Shown piece by piece: positions 1-9,319 of a stretch of DNA of 53,393 nt. This stretch comes from Salinimonas chungwhensis DSM 16280 (GTDB taxonomy: Bacteria; Pseudomonadota; Gammaproteobacteria; Enterobacterales; Alteromonadaceae). The notes below the pieces were generated by a model, which ran no database searches, was not told the DNA's origin, and was given only the letters and a program-made list of their open reading frames with translations. How positions within the stretch are numbered: the stretch's first letter is position 1; each line of letters begins with the position of its first letter. The position numbers and the translations under genes are program-made. The stretch spans positions 1-53,393 of the forward strand of contig NZ_KB899394.1 of NCBI RefSeq assembly GCF_000378185.1. Direction: 5' to 3'.

Positions 1-788
1 CTCGAAGTGTCGAAATGACGGGCGGTATCCTTCACTAATTGAAGATAATCCTGTAAACAGAAAGGTATTGCATGGCCTGTGCGCTGGTTCTTCGGCCCGG
101 TAAACGGGAACAGGTCACGGGGTTGCTTATGCAATCTTGCCGCTTCGATACGTTTTTGAATACTGGTGTAATCTGATTGTTCCGGATTAGCGGCTATATT
201 CGCGCGTACAGGGTTTAAGTCCACATACACCATGCAGGCGGCCAACGCTGTTTCATCCATTAGCGCCTGAGACTTAAAGCGCCCCTCCCAGAAACGACCG
301 GTACAATCGTCTTCTTTATTGGCCTGACGAGCTATATATTCATTTAGCAAACGCATAAACCAGCTGATATCGTAAAGACGTTCCCGGTATATCTTTGCGC
401 TTTGTCCAACCGTTTTTATCTCAGCTTCTGACATTGTCTGGCGTTGCGACAAACTCAAAAACTTGCGGGTCAAAATTGTTCCCCGGTGCAGCATATGCCA
501 GCGATGCAATACTTCTTCGGTCGTCCAGCTCAGCGCTTTGTGTTTATCAACATGTAAGACAACATGGGTGTGATTACTCATCACTGCGTAGGCGCACACA
601 TCGATGGCAAAAACCTTTGCCAGTTTGAGCAGTCTTTGTTCAACCCACCCGCGTCGGTGTTCGTAGCTTTGACCGGTGAATTTATCTGTGCCACACAGAA
701 AAGCCCGGCGTACACACCGGGAAACGCAGTGATAGTAGGGGGTCTCAGCTAAAGAAATTTGTGATTTGCGAGGTGTGGGCATTTTCAT
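1..788 (-). CDS. REP-associated tyrosine transposase (RAYT), cut by the left edge
   Basis: The minus strand is open from an ATG at 788 to the window edge, giving 262 codons with no stop, so the C-terminus is missing. The protein has the Y1/HUH transposase layout: an N-terminal YYHCVSRCVRRAFLCG stretch (residues ~18-33), the HUH-type metal motif in SNHTHVVL (71-78), a candidate catalytic tyrosine at 151 in NEYIARQAN, and the GRFWEGRFKSQ and YVDLNPVRANI blocks typical of RAYT proteins. Family members cut and join single-stranded REP hairpins and are usually domesticated rather than self-mobile. A second in-frame ATG lies two codons downstream. Repeats that could be its substrate begin only 50 bp upstream of the start (from 838), and REP-like hairpins occur at the far right of the window. 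The family call is firm; activity cannot be judged from a partial gene. Confidence 0.88.
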   Translation of the reverse strand, partial: MKMPTPRKSQISLAETPYYHCVSRCVRRAFLCGTDKFTGQSYEHRRGWVEQRLLKLAKVFAIDVCAYAVMSNHTHVVLHVDKHKALSWTTEEVLHRWHMLHRGTILTRKFLSLSQRQTMSEAEIKTVGQSAKIYRERLYDISWFMRLLNEYIARQANKEDDCTGRFWEGRFKSQALMDETALAACMVYVDLNPVRANIAANPEQSDYTSIQKRIEAARLHKQPRDLFPFTGPKNQRTGHAIPFCLQDYLQLVKDTARHFDTS

Positions 789-837
789 TTCACATACAAA
801 ATCTACATCAGGTTACTTTGCCCGAAGTCTCAAAATG

Positions 838-942
838 TGAATACTGTACCCAGGAATAGTCGTGCCTGTACAAAATTAGGTTGCGGGGAGGGAATATTAT
901 GGCTGTCCAAAATGAGGTCTTGTTGGGTGTCCGGACTGATAT
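838..942. repeat. Direct repeat copy R1 beside the transposase
   Basis: About 105 bp that recur almost unchanged at 1118-1237, in the same orientation. Both copies share CTGTACCCAGGAATAGTCG, a TTGCGGGGAGGGAAT block and a TTGTTGGGTGTCC block. R1 lies 50 bp upstream of the transposase start. The repeat has no obvious perfect hairpin, so it is not a textbook REP; the link to the transposase is by position only. Confidence 0.85.
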
Positions 943-945
943 GTG

Positions 946-1117
946 TCTTTGTATAAGCGAGCGCCATGGCTTGTAGTCGCTACGCGCAATGCCTGGCGTC
1001 GCGGCCGCATGAGCAATAACATCGCAAAAATCACGGCGTGAGGCTCGCCTCCAGTGATTCTTACTTTAGATGTGCCCATCTGTGCAAACGCTGATATGAG
1101 TGTCTGAATTTCTTCTA
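946..1117 (-). pseudogene. Decayed duplicate of an internal piece of moaA
   Basis: These 172 bases match 2047-2224 inside the intact moaA on the same strand, with scattered substitutions and two short deletions of 2 and 4 bases. The copied part encodes the MGTSKVRITGGEP region of MoaA and the following segment, up to VATTSHGARL. The 4-base deletion destroys the reading frame in the middle. The fragment sits exactly between the two direct repeats, so it appears to have been inserted together with, or between, them. It cannot make a functional enzyme. The open frame running through it and the repeats (897-1205, minus) is a chimera and is not called as a gene. Confidence 0.85.
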
Positions 1118-1237
1118 TGAATCCTGTACCCAGGAATAGTCGTGCCTGAACAAAATTAGGTTGCGGGGAGGGAATTTTATGGCTGTCCAAAATGAGATCG
1201 TCCAAAATGAGATCTTGTTGGGTGTCCGAACTGATAT
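1118..1237. repeat. Direct repeat copy R2, with internal tandem duplication
   Basis: Second copy of the R1 repeat (838-942). It is 15 bases longer because GTCCAAAATGAGATC is repeated in tandem at 1185-1199 and 1200-1214, where R1 has a single copy with one difference. Further short ACTGATAT echoes follow to about 1260. From 1260 to 1385 I see no gene or clear structure. Confidence 0.85.
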
Positions 1238-1385
1238 TGCGAACTGATATGAGCTGATATCGACTGGGATCTGTAAGAGGTTCTTCTCCTACAGATTGTA
1301 GAAAGTTGCAGTTCTTCGCAAATTATAATTGTTCGGACGAATATCACTGACTCATAGGCAGGCCACTATCTATATTCGGTGAGAG

Positions 1386-2354
1386 CTACCCTCCCAGCAT
1401 CGCCAGATTTCTGGTGGCACCGGTTTTTCCTTCTTGCAAGAAGTGAGAAACACTTTTGTCTGACAGTGCTTCGGTAATGAATTGCTTAACACCCTGAACG
1501 TCACCCTGAGCAAGGTAAGGCCGGATATCCAGCCCTTGCTCGCTGAACAGACACAAATGCAATTTGCCATTGGCCGCGACACGAAGACGATTACAGCTTT
1601 TACAGAAATCTTTACTATACGGCATTATCAGCCCAATACGGCCGGCGTAATCAGGATGGTAATACTCCTGTGCCGGGCCTGCATTTTTTTCACGCAGTAA
1701 AGGCTGCCACCCTTCTTCTATCAGCTTGCGGCGAATCGGTTCTCCCGAAACATGCTGGCGGGCAAAAAACTCATGATGATCACCGGTCTCCATCAACTCT
1801 ATAAAGCGAAGGGTGACTGGCGTTTTTTTCAGCCAGGCAAGAAAGCGGTTTAATCGATTAGCATTGAAATCCTGCAGCAAAACTGTGTTTATTTTGACCT
1901 TTATTCCGGCTTCCACTGCGAGATCAATGCCTTTGAGAATTTGCTGAAGTTTATCCTGCCCTGTAATAGAGGCAAACTGATTGGGATCCAGGCTATCAAT
2001 ACTGATATTTACCTGGTCCAACCCGGCGTCGGCCCACCGCAGTCCGTCTTTGAATAAGCGCGCGCCATGGCTCGTAGTCGCTACACGCTCAATGCCTGGC
2101 GTCGCGGCCGCATGAGCAATAACATCGCAAAAATCACGGCGTAAGCTTGGCTCGCCTCCAGTGATTCTTACTTTAGATGTGCCCATCTGTGCAAACGCTG
2201 ATATGAGTGTCTGAATTTCTTCTAACTGCAAAAATGCACTATTTGGCGGCCCATCGTAGCCATCTGGTAAACAGTACTGACAGCGAAAATTGCAGGCTTC
2301 CGTTATTGACAGTCTGAGGTAATGAAAACGCCGACCATAACTATCTTCTAACAA
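1386..2354 (-). CDS. moaA: GTP 3',8-cyclase MoaA (molybdenum cofactor biosynthesis)
   Basis: MoaA is a radical SAM enzyme that converts GTP to 3',8-cyclo-dihydro-GTP, the first step of molybdopterin synthesis, in the cytoplasm. The 322-aa protein is full length: the CNFRCQYC cluster motif (CxxxCxxC) is near residue 20, the ITGGEPSLR SAM-binding block is near 65-73, a second Cys cluster occurs in FCKSCNRLRV, and the chain ends in the conserved Gly-Gly. Translation most likely starts at a TTG (2354), preceded by GAGAGG six bases upstream. It stands alone, without moaC, moaD or moaE next to it. A damaged copy of part of this gene lies at 946-1117. Confidence 0.95.
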   Translation of the reverse strand: MLEDSYGRRFHYLRLSITEACNFRCQYCLPDGYDGPPNSAFLQLEEIQTLISAFAQMGTSKVRITGGEPSLRRDFCDVIAHAAATPGIERVATTSHGARLFKDGLRWADAGLDQVNISIDSLDPNQFASITGQDKLQQILKGIDLAVEAGIKVKINTVLLQDFNANRLNRFLAWLKKTPVTLRFIELMETGDHHEFFARQHVSGEPIRRKLIEEGWQPLLREKNAGPAQEYYHPDYAGRIGLIMPYSKDFCKSCNRLRVAANGKLHLCLFSEQGLDIRPYLAQGDVQGVKQFITEALSDKSVSHFLQEGKTGATRNLAMLGG

Positions 2355-2624
2355 AGCAACCTCTCTTTCATATTCTTACGCTCACTGTGCCACGGCCACC
2401 AGATAAAAAAAAGCAAATCGAACGATAGTGTGGCTATTAATATTCTGATACGTAAGCCGTCACGTTAAGATTACCCGCCCCTTACCCTTGCCTTCTAAAT
2501 AGCCTAAAACGTGATGAACAGACTCTGGCACTATACCTGCTAGGAATACCCGAAAGCACATTAAAGTGTCTTAGCAAATAACATCGCTATTAGGGCGTTT
2601 TATTCAGCGAGGAATACAGTATAC

Positions 2625-4598
2625 ATGGAACACAGGTATTTTGGTGCAATTGACGGAGTGCGCGCGCTCGCTGTTCTCTCAGTAATGTTGTTTCATCTGG
2701 AGCCGACACTTCTTCCCGGCGGTTTCACTGGTGTAGATATATTTTTTGTAATTTCCGGTTATGTAGTTGCCCGATCTCTTGTTAACCATTCTCACAGCCA
2801 TTTTTTCGCTTACATTGTCGCATTTTACCAACGCCGGATTTTACGCTTATTTCCGGCATTACTTGTCTGCCTGTTTATAACATCTGCAATTGTCGTTTTA
2901 TTTATTCCCCAGGCGTGGCTGAGTCAATCTATCGCCGAAACCGGCTTAGCAGCATTTTTAGGCTGGAGTAATATTGCGTTGGCCGGTAACAGCGAAACAT
3001 ATTTTTCTCCGTCGGTAGAATTTAACCCCTTTGTTCACACCTGGAGCCTGGGCGTTGAAGAGCAGTTTTATGTTATTTTTCCAGTCCTGTTTTATTTTTA
3101 CCTTAAAGGTAAAAGCCGTCTTACGCTTGCTGGATTGGCTGTCATCTCGTTTATTCTTTCGGTGAAACATAGCAGCTCTGATGCAAACGCGGCGTATTAT
3201 TTGCTCACGAGTCGGTTTTGGGAGCTGGCCGCCGGTGCGCTTTTATGTCAATGGCATGGTAGTCAGCGTTTTCGCTATGGCGGACACGGGAATATAGCAG
3301 CTGCATTAGGCCTTATGCTTGTTGTCACAGGTTTTGTATTTGCCAGCAAAACAGCCTTTCCGTTCCCCTGGGCCCTGTTACCTGTAACAGGTACTTTGCT
3401 ATTAATCCACCACATTACATGCGCTAAATCAGCAACCTTTACAAGCCAGTTATTTGCTATCTCCGGAGTTCGCTATGTTGGCAAGCTATCTTACTCGCTT
3501 TATCTGTGGCACTGGCCAGTTTATACGTTTTTCCGCTGGTCGATTGGGCTGCAAACTCCGTTAGAGTGGTCTGTGGCTGTCTTCATCACGTTTATTATGG
3601 CGCTGATATCTTATCACTTGGTTGAGCAGCGTCTGGGGAAACTTTCGAGTATCACTGCAACATCGGCCGGCCGCACTGTAGGTTACGGTATGATAACTAT
3701 TTTGGTGAGTTACGGCACTGCCACCTATGCCTTTGATCATCAGAAATTGTTAAGCCAGAGCGTTACCAACAATCGCTATGTGTGGTATCCCTACTACTCT
3801 CATTCGTCACATCTTGAATCCGGTAACAGTCTTTCCAACCGTACAATTTATGTTATCGGCGACTCCCATGCCGGCGCTTATGGAACTATGCTACGAATGC
3901 TGGCAGATGAAACAGGTATAAAAACCCAAATACATAGCCAGGGCGGCTGTGGGGCGGTAAACATGCGAGAACCTGTACTTACCCAGGATAGTCGTTGTGC
4001 TGATAAACTTGAGCAATGGTTACAGAGCATTGAGCAACACGCTTCCCCTGACGATATAATATTCTTCGCTACTTTAAAGGCCTACCGGCTGACTAACCAA
4101 TACCGTATGTACCCGCGCAGTAAAACAGAGCTTCTGGCCCAGGTAGAGAGCGAAGCCGCCAGACATAATCGCCAGGCAGCGTATACCGAAAGTGTGGTCA
4201 TCATTGAGCGCATGAACAACATTACGCCTAATATTATTACCGATGCCCCAAAACCGGTATTTTCTTATATTCCGTTTCGTTGTAGCGACTGGTTTAACCA
4301 TACCAATCCAACGTGTAAAGGTGGCCCGTGGCAAAATCGTCAGTATATGGAAACACTACGCCAACCTGTTATGGAGAGCCTTCACAAAGTAAAGCGCACT
4401 GTGCCTAATCTGCATATCTGGGATCCGCTTTTGCAGTTATGTGATAAGCAGCGATGCCCGGTTTACGACGGCAATAAAACCCGCTATTTCGACGGCGATC
4501 ATTTATCAGCGCATGGCAATCGTTTGCTCTACCCCTCGTTCAGAAAAGCTGTGCTTTCGTTAATAGAGCCGACACAGGCCGCGGGAGCAGCCCGATAA
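2625..4598 (+). CDS. OafA/YrhL-type acyltransferase with C-terminal SGNH domain
   Basis: The 657-aa membrane protein joins an acyltransferase-3 domain (about residues 5-350, around ten hydrophobic segments, with the early FHLEPTLLPGGFTGVDIFFV block carrying the conserved histidine) to a soluble SGNH-type domain. The latter shows VIGDSHAG near residue 411 and FDGDHLSAHG near 622, the expected Ser and Asp-His parts of the catalytic triad. Such proteins O-acetylate surface polysaccharides (O-antigen, exopolysaccharide or peptidoglycan) by passing acetyl groups across the inner membrane; the exact acceptor cannot be told. No polysaccharide cluster surrounds it. The next gene begins only tens of bases downstream, so the two may be co-transcribed. 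Confidence 0.92.
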   Translation: MEHRYFGAIDGVRALAVLSVMLFHLEPTLLPGGFTGVDIFFVISGYVVARSLVNHSHSHFFAYIVAFYQRRILRLFPALLVCLFITSAIVVLFIPQAWLSQSIAETGLAAFLGWSNIALAGNSETYFSPSVEFNPFVHTWSLGVEEQFYVIFPVLFYFYLKGKSRLTLAGLAVISFILSVKHSSSDANAAYYLLTSRFWELAAGALLCQWHGSQRFRYGGHGNIAAALGLMLVVTGFVFASKTAFPFPWALLPVTGTLLLIHHITCAKSATFTSQLFAISGVRYVGKLSYSLYLWHWPVYTFFRWSIGLQTPLEWSVAVFITFIMALISYHLVEQRLGKLSSITATSAGRTVGYGMITILVSYGTATYAFDHQKLLSQSVTNNRYVWYPYYSHSSHLESGNSLSNRTIYVIGDSHAGAYGTMLRMLADETGIKTQIHSQGGCGAVNMREPVLTQDSRCADKLEQWLQSIEQHASPDDIIFFATLKAYRLTNQYRMYPRSKTELLAQVESEAARHNRQAAYTESVVIIERMNNITPNIITDAPKPVFSYIPFRCSDWFNHTNPTCKGGPWQNRQYMETLRQPVMESLHKVKRTVPNLHIWDPLLQLCDKQRCPVYDGNKTRYFDGDHLSAHGNRLLYPSFRKAVLSLIEPTQAAGAAR

Positions 4599-4661
4599 GT
4601 AGCAGCCTTGCGTCTTCTGCGATACCATACGCCGGTTACTTTATTCACCGTCGGTCGAATC

Positions 4662-6449
4662 ATGCCCCCTAGCCGTTTTAATGTATCCGCAGACGCGCCC
4701 GTGCGCTGGCAGACAGTTTCGCAGTTACTGCCTTACTTACTGGAGTTTAGAGGCCGGGTTGCGCTAGCGATGTTTTGTCTGATACTGGCCAAACTCGCCA
4801 GTATCGGGTTGCCCTACGCAATGAAATACACGGTGGACAGCCTTGATGTCGATGACCTTTCCACTGTGGTACTGGCGGTACCGCTGGCTCTGGTCGTTGC
4901 ATATGGTACATTGCGATTTTTAAATACCATTTTAAGTGAGGTACGTGACACACTCTTTGGCAGAGTCACCGAACGGGCAATGCGCCGCCTTGGCCTCAAA
5001 GTCTTCAGACATTTACATGCTCTGGATGTAGGGTTTCACCTTACCCGGCAAACCGGTGGTCTTTCCCGGGATATTGAACGTGGAACCAGTGGCATCAGCT
5101 TTTTGCTAAGATTTCTGGTGTTTAACATTTTACCCACCTGCCTGGAAATCGTCATCGTCGTCGCCATACTTCTTACGCAATATGGCGCTTCGTTTGCGGG
5201 AATTATCCTTGCTGCTGTGGTGCTCTACGTAGGCTTTTCAATAAAGGCCACCAACTGGCGCACCCGCTACGTACATGAAATGAATCAGGCCGACTCAAGT
5301 TCTAACACCAGAGCCATCGACAGCTTACTTAACTTCGAAACGGTCCGGTATTTTAACAATGCTGAATATGAATCCCGCCAGTACGATGAGTCGCTGGCCG
5401 CCTGGGAAAAGAGCCGTCGCCGAAACCGTCTGTCCTTATTTGCCTTGAACGGCGGTCAGGCACTGGTTATCGCGCTGGCCGTTACCGCAATGATGCTCAA
5501 TGCCACACTAGGTGTCATAAATGGCGAGATGACGCTGGGCGATTTTGTGCTAATTAATGCCTTTACGATGCAGCTATTCATTCCTTTAAACTTCCTTGGT
5601 TTTGTGTATCGCGAGATCCGTGGCGCAATGGCAAATATCCACAACCTGTTTAATCTTCTTGAAATAAAACCATCCGTTACAGACGCGCAAGATGCCACTA
5701 AACTAGCGGTGACAGACGGCCATGTCCGGTTTGACAATGTAGTCTTCAGCTACGAAAAAGAGCGGCCTATTTTAAAAGGCGTGTCCTTTGATATTCCTGC
5801 GGGAAAAAAAGTAGCTGTGGTAGGCAGCAGTGGTGCGGGAAAATCGACCATTGCCAAGCTACTTTTCCGTTTGTACGACCCGGTGAATGGCTGCATCACC
5901 ATTGATGGTCAGGATATCAAAGGGGTGACGCAGTCAAGTTTGCGCGATGCGCTGGGTATAGTTCCGCAAGACACCGTACTATTTAACGATACGCTATTGG
6001 AAAATATCCGCTATGGGCGGCCAGATGCCAGTGACGAAGAGGTCGAAGAAGTCATCCGGCTGGCTCATCTAACAGCCTTTGTGTCCAGCCTTCCAAGCGG
6101 GGTGAATACCCAGGTGGGCGAACGCGGCCTTAAGTTATCCGGCGGTGAAAAACAGCGCGTGGCTATTGCCCGGGCTTTACTTAAACATCCTTCCGTAATG
6201 ATTTTTGACGAAGCAACATCTTCTCTGGACAGTCAAAGTGAAAGTGCTATTTTGCAGGCGTTACGGGATGCGGCGCGCGCCCACACAAGTTTGGTTATTG
6301 CACATCGGCTTTCTACTGTAACCGATGCTGACACCATATTGGTACTTCACGAGGGGCAAATAGCAGAGCAAGGCACCCACAGCGAGCTACTTGCACAAGA
6401 AGGCCGCTATTATCGTTTATGGATGGCGCAACAGGATGGCAATCAATGA
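4662..6449 (+). CDS. Atm1/HMT1-type ABC exporter, fused permease and ATPase
   Basis: A half-transporter of about 595 aa with six transmembrane helices followed by an ABC ATPase. The Walker A is GSSGAGKST (~residue 388), the signature LSGGEKQR (~492) and the Walker B VMIFDEATSSLD (~512), all intact. Sequence such as NFETVRYFNNAEYE in the cytoplasmic loop is typical of the Atm1 group, which exports glutathione-linked sulfur compounds or metal conjugates. An in-frame TTG at 4608 would add 18 residues; I prefer the ATG at 4662 because the extra residues look unlike the family, but neither start has a strong ribosome site. The stop overlaps the start of the next gene by four bases (ATGA). Confidence 0.93.
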   Translation: MPPSRFNVSADAPVRWQTVSQLLPYLLEFRGRVALAMFCLILAKLASIGLPYAMKYTVDSLDVDDLSTVVLAVPLALVVAYGTLRFLNTILSEVRDTLFGRVTERAMRRLGLKVFRHLHALDVGFHLTRQTGGLSRDIERGTSGISFLLRFLVFNILPTCLEIVIVVAILLTQYGASFAGIILAAVVLYVGFSIKATNWRTRYVHEMNQADSSSNTRAIDSLLNFETVRYFNNAEYESRQYDESLAAWEKSRRRNRLSLFALNGGQALVIALAVTAMMLNATLGVINGEMTLGDFVLINAFTMQLFIPLNFLGFVYREIRGAMANIHNLFNLLEIKPSVTDAQDATKLAVTDGHVRFDNVVFSYEKERPILKGVSFDIPAGKKVAVVGSSGAGKSTIAKLLFRLYDPVNGCITIDGQDIKGVTQSSLRDALGIVPQDTVLFNDTLLENIRYGRPDASDEEVEEVIRLAHLTAFVSSLPSGVNTQVGERGLKLSGGEKQRVAIARALLKHPSVMIFDEATSSLDSQSESAILQALRDAARAHTSLVIAHRLSTVTDADTILVLHEGQIAEQGTHSELLAQEGRYYRLWMAQQDGNQ

Positions 6450-6661
6450 ACCCTAACCAGGTTAAGGAAGCAGTCAATCAGATCATGCCGTTTGGTAAAT
6501 ACGCAGGCCGGCGCTTGTTTCATCTTCCGGAACCGTATCTGGTTTGGTTCCATAGTCAGGGTTTTCCGCCCGGCAAACTAGGAGAGCAGCTCGCGTTGAT
6601 GTATGAAATCAAGCTCAATGGACTCGAACAAGTAGTAGCTCCACTTCTTGCGGCAGAATAA
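6446..6661 (+). CDS. DUF3820 family small protein
   Basis: A 71-aa protein whose central MPFGKYAGRRLFHLPEPYL block identifies the DUF3820 family (putative quorum-sensing-regulated/QppB-like small proteins of unknown function). The start ATG overlaps the stop of the ABC exporter as ATGA, which fixes the start and indicates translational coupling. Members are cytoplasmic and about this length. What it does here is unknown. Confidence 0.85.
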   Translation: MNPNQVKEAVNQIMPFGKYAGRRLFHLPEPYLVWFHSQGFPPGKLGEQLALMYEIKLNGLEQVVAPLLAAE

Positions 6662-6733
6662 TTAACGATTCTCTTTACGTAACGACGGTTGTCAGCATAA
6701 GCACAAATACTGTACACTTATACATAGGTAACT

Positions 6734-7096
6734 ATGAAACAGTGTGCGCTTATGTTTGTCAGACCTAAACGGCAAAAACAAGTCATTATCGACCGCCAGA
6801 TCCTACATTTACACCGTGTGATGGCAGAAAAGTGCCTGGCTAATCCTGACTATTTCACAGGTATCCAGATAAATCTGAACCAGCGCTTTGAAGAAGGTAT
6901 GCTCAGTTATGGTAGCTATTTACTCTGGCAAGGCATACTGGAAGCAAGACAGACCCCGGATACTTTCCGGCAACTGTTATTGTCAGACGATACGAGAACT
7001 CGCGCTTTGCGCCGTAAAACGGTATTCACAGGGATACTAACTGAACAGGAAAGAGAGGCTGCACTGACGACATATATCGCCAGTGAAATGGCCTGA
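6734..7096 (+). CDS. Conserved hypothetical protein
   Basis: A 120-aa, mostly helical, charged protein without signal peptide or membrane segment. I do not recognise a named family. It is followed after 12 bases by the convergent stop of the DAHP synthase gene. A second ATG at 6752 would give a 114-aa form. Real coding is supported by the length, the absence of a better frame and its fit between neighbouring genes. The function is unknown. Confidence 0.7.
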   Translation: MKQCALMFVRPKRQKQVIIDRQILHLHRVMAEKCLANPDYFTGIQINLNQRFEEGMLSYGSYLLWQGILEARQTPDTFRQLLLSDDTRTRALRRKTVFTGILTEQEREAALTTYIASEMA

Positions 7097-7108
7097 TAAA
7101 GTGATGGA

Positions 7109-8449
7109 TCAGTTGCGTAAGTGGTCGGCGACTAAAAACGCCATTTCCAATACCTGATCTGCATTAAGTCGTGGATCACATTGTGTTTTGTATGCCTGCG
7201 CTAAATCATCATCACTGATTTTATAAGCACCACCAGTGCATTCAGTTACGTGCTGGCCGGTCATCTCAAGATGAATGCCACCAGCATGGGTGCCTTCGGC
7301 AGCATGTGCTGCGAAAAACTGGCGAATTTCGCCTAAAATCGCGTCAAAGTTGCGCGTTTTATAGCCATTGCTCGCTTTAATCGTATTCCCGTGCATAGGA
7401 TCAGAGCTCCACACCACGTGTTTTCCTTCCTGTTTCACCCGGCGCAGTAAACGAGGCAAGTTTTTTTCCAGATTTCCTGCCCCCATACGCGTAATGAAAG
7501 TCAGGCGCCCGGGGTCGTTTTCAGGGTTTAACGTGTCAGTCAGCCTGATAAGTTCGTCCTCGTCCATCCCGGGTCCGACTTTGACCCCAATGGGATTATG
7601 GATACCACGGAAAAACTCTACATGCGCGTGGTCAAGCTGTCTGGTCCGCTCTCCAATCCAAACCATATGCGCTGAACAGTCATAGGGTTTACCGGTTAAC
7701 GTATCAACACGTGTCAGCGCCTGCTCATAATTTAGCAATAATGCTTCATGCGAGGTAAATAAAGATGTTTCATGCAATGCCGGTGTATTGGTGGCATTAA
7801 TACCAATCGTATCCATAAACTGCAAGGTATCCTGAATACGGCGAGCGATATCCTGATACCGTTCTTTCAACGGATTGTTTTCTACAAACGCCATATTCCA
7901 GCGATTAACCTCATGTAAATCTGCCAGGCCGCCCTGGGCAAACGCGCGCAGTAAATTCAACGTTGCAGCACTTCGGTGGTAAGCATCCAGTAATCGATTA
8001 GGATCGGGGCGACGGGCCGCAGCGGTAAACTCGAGATTGTTGATAATATCGCCACGGTAGCTCGGTAGCGTCACGCCGTTAATGGTTTCTTCGTTGGAAG
8101 AACGTGGTTTGGCATACTGTCCGGCCATACGTGCTACCTTGGTGACCGGACAACGCCCGGCAAAGGTCAGAACAATAGCCATTTGTAGAATAACTTTGAA
8201 CGTATCGCGAATTTTTGGCGCGTTAAATTCGTCGAACGACTCAGCACAGTCTCCGCCCTGTAATAAAAAGCCCTTTCCTAAACTAACATCGCCAAGTTGT
8301 CTGCGCAGTTCACGGGTTTCAGCAGCAAATACCAGCGGCGGATATTTACTCAAGGTGTCTTCTACAATGGCGACCTGGGCTTTATCTTCATATTCTGGTT
8401 GCTGTAAGATCGGCTTTGATCTCCAGCTATCGGGCTGCCAATTATCCAC
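7109..8449 (-). CDS. Class II 3-deoxy-7-phosphoheptulonate synthase (DAHP synthase)
   Basis: Catalyses condensation of phosphoenolpyruvate and erythrose 4-phosphate, the entry step of the shikimate pathway. At 446 aa it matches the plant-type (class II) family: [12 protein letters not shown] near the N-terminus, [11 protein letters not shown] with the metal-binding Cys, [41 protein letters not shown] and [14 protein letters not shown] are all present. The start is a GTG at 8449 with GAGGAG five bases upstream. It is transcribed alone, convergent with the small gene at 6734-7096. Feedback sensitivity cannot be read from the sequence. Confidence 0.95.
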   Translation of the reverse strand: MDNWQPDSWRSKPILQQPEYEDKAQVAIVEDTLSKYPPLVFAAETRELRRQLGDVSLGKGFLLQGGDCAESFDEFNAPKIRDTFKVILQMAIVLTFAGRCPVTKVARMAGQYAKPRSSNEETINGVTLPSYRGDIINNLEFTAAARRPDPNRLLDAYHRSAATLNLLRAFAQGGLADLHEVNRWNMAFVENNPLKERYQDIARRIQDTLQFMDTIGINATNTPALHETSLFTSHEALLLNYEQALTRVDTLTGKPYDCSAHMVWIGERTRQLDHAHVEFFRGIHNPIGVKVGPGMDEDELIRLTDTLNPENDPGRLTFITRMGAGNLEKNLPRLLRRVKQEGKHVVWSSDPMHGNTIKASNGYKTRNFDAILGEIRQFFAAHAAEGTHAGGIHLEMTGQHVTECTGGAYKISDDDLAQAYKTQCDPRLNADQVLEMAFLVADHLRN

Positions 8450-8575
8450 GCGGGCTCCTCAACTTATGCTTTAATATTTGTGTGTGTCCGAATCGGCTGA
8501 ATGTATTTTCGATGCGATTTATGTCTGAATCAGAAATAATACCGACCGGATTGGGTCAGCTTACCATAATTCTAT

Positions 8576-9319
8576 TTATGCAGAAGGCCATTGGGGCTGT
8601 ATTTGTAAAGCGTTTTGGTTATTTGTTATGTCAAAACCAATATTAAAACATGCTTTGAGCTTTGCAGCGGTCAACGTGGTCTCAACAGGACCGGAGGCAA
8701 TGCAGTTCCCCGCTTTTAACAACACAACCTGATCAGCAAAGCGAGCGCTTAAATTGAGATCATGGCTACTCATCAAAACGGTATTCCCCATTTCACAAAG
8801 GGTGCGTAAAAACAACAGCAGGCTTTGCTGATGGCGCACATCAAGCCCTTGTAAAGGCTCATCCAGACAGAGCATCGCTTTTCCATTTTCCAGCGCCGAC
8901 CAGACCTGTCCCATGCATCGCACCAGATTGATTCGTTGTTGTTCTCCGCCGGACAGTTGGCTTACCGGCCGGTGAAGTAAATGCGCTATGTCCAGCGCGT
9001 TAGTCAGCCGCTTGTCCAGGGCTCCATTATCTGAATAGAAGTCGATATAGTCACCAGCCGGTATATCAAATGCTGTTGTATTTGCCTGCTCATGAAAGCC
9101 ACGCAGCGTCGCCAACCGGCTTAAGGGTATTGCATCAAGTGGTTGACCATGAAATTTGCAAGCGCCGGTTTCACTGTCGAGCAGCCCCGCACTAACCCGT
9201 AACAGCGTAGATTTACCCGCGCCATTTTCACCCAGAATGTGGCAACTGGTGCCAGCTTTGACGTATAAATTTTTGATTTGCAAACGGCGATTTACGCGCA
9301 CGTCAGATAAGATAATCAT
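8576..9319 (-). CDS. btuD: Vitamin B12 import ATPase BtuD
   Basis: ABC ATPase of the cobalamin importer BtuCDF. Walker A GENGAGKST, signature LSGGEQQR and Walker B MLCLDEPLQGLD are present, followed by an H-loop SSHDLN. I start it at the ATG that overlaps the btuC stop (ATGA, 9319); a GTG at 9331 with AAAGG upstream would add four residues. The gene is last in an operon with a phosphatase and btuC. No btuF binding-protein gene is in the window. The specific substrate is inferred from similarity to BtuCD; a haem or siderophore importer of the same family is the main alternative. Confidence 0.85.
   Translation of the reverse strand: MIILSDVRVNRRLQIKNLYVKAGTSCHILGENGAGKSTLLRVSAGLLDSETGACKFHGQPLDAIPLSRLATLRGFHEQANTTAFDIPAGDYIDFYSDNGALDKRLTNALDIAHLLHRPVSQLSGGEQQRINLVRCMGQVWSALENGKAMLCLDEPLQGLDVRHQQSLLLFLRTLCEMGNTVLMSSHDLNLSARFADQVVLLKAGNCIASGPVETTLTAAKLKACFNIGFDITNNQNALQIQPQWPSA

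Noticed and set aside
395..752. Two short plus-strand frames in the left end
   Set aside because: Both lie opposite the clearly coding RAYT transposase on the minus strand.
897..1205. Open frame of 102 codons on the minus strand, part of which resembles MoaA
   Set aside because: It is a chimera running through repeat R2, the decayed moaA fragment and part of R1, with a frameshift relative to MoaA; it is not a gene of its own.
4608..4661. Longer N-terminus for the ABC exporter from a TTG
   Set aside because: No clear ribosome site and the added residues do not resemble the start of family members; kept as an alternative only.
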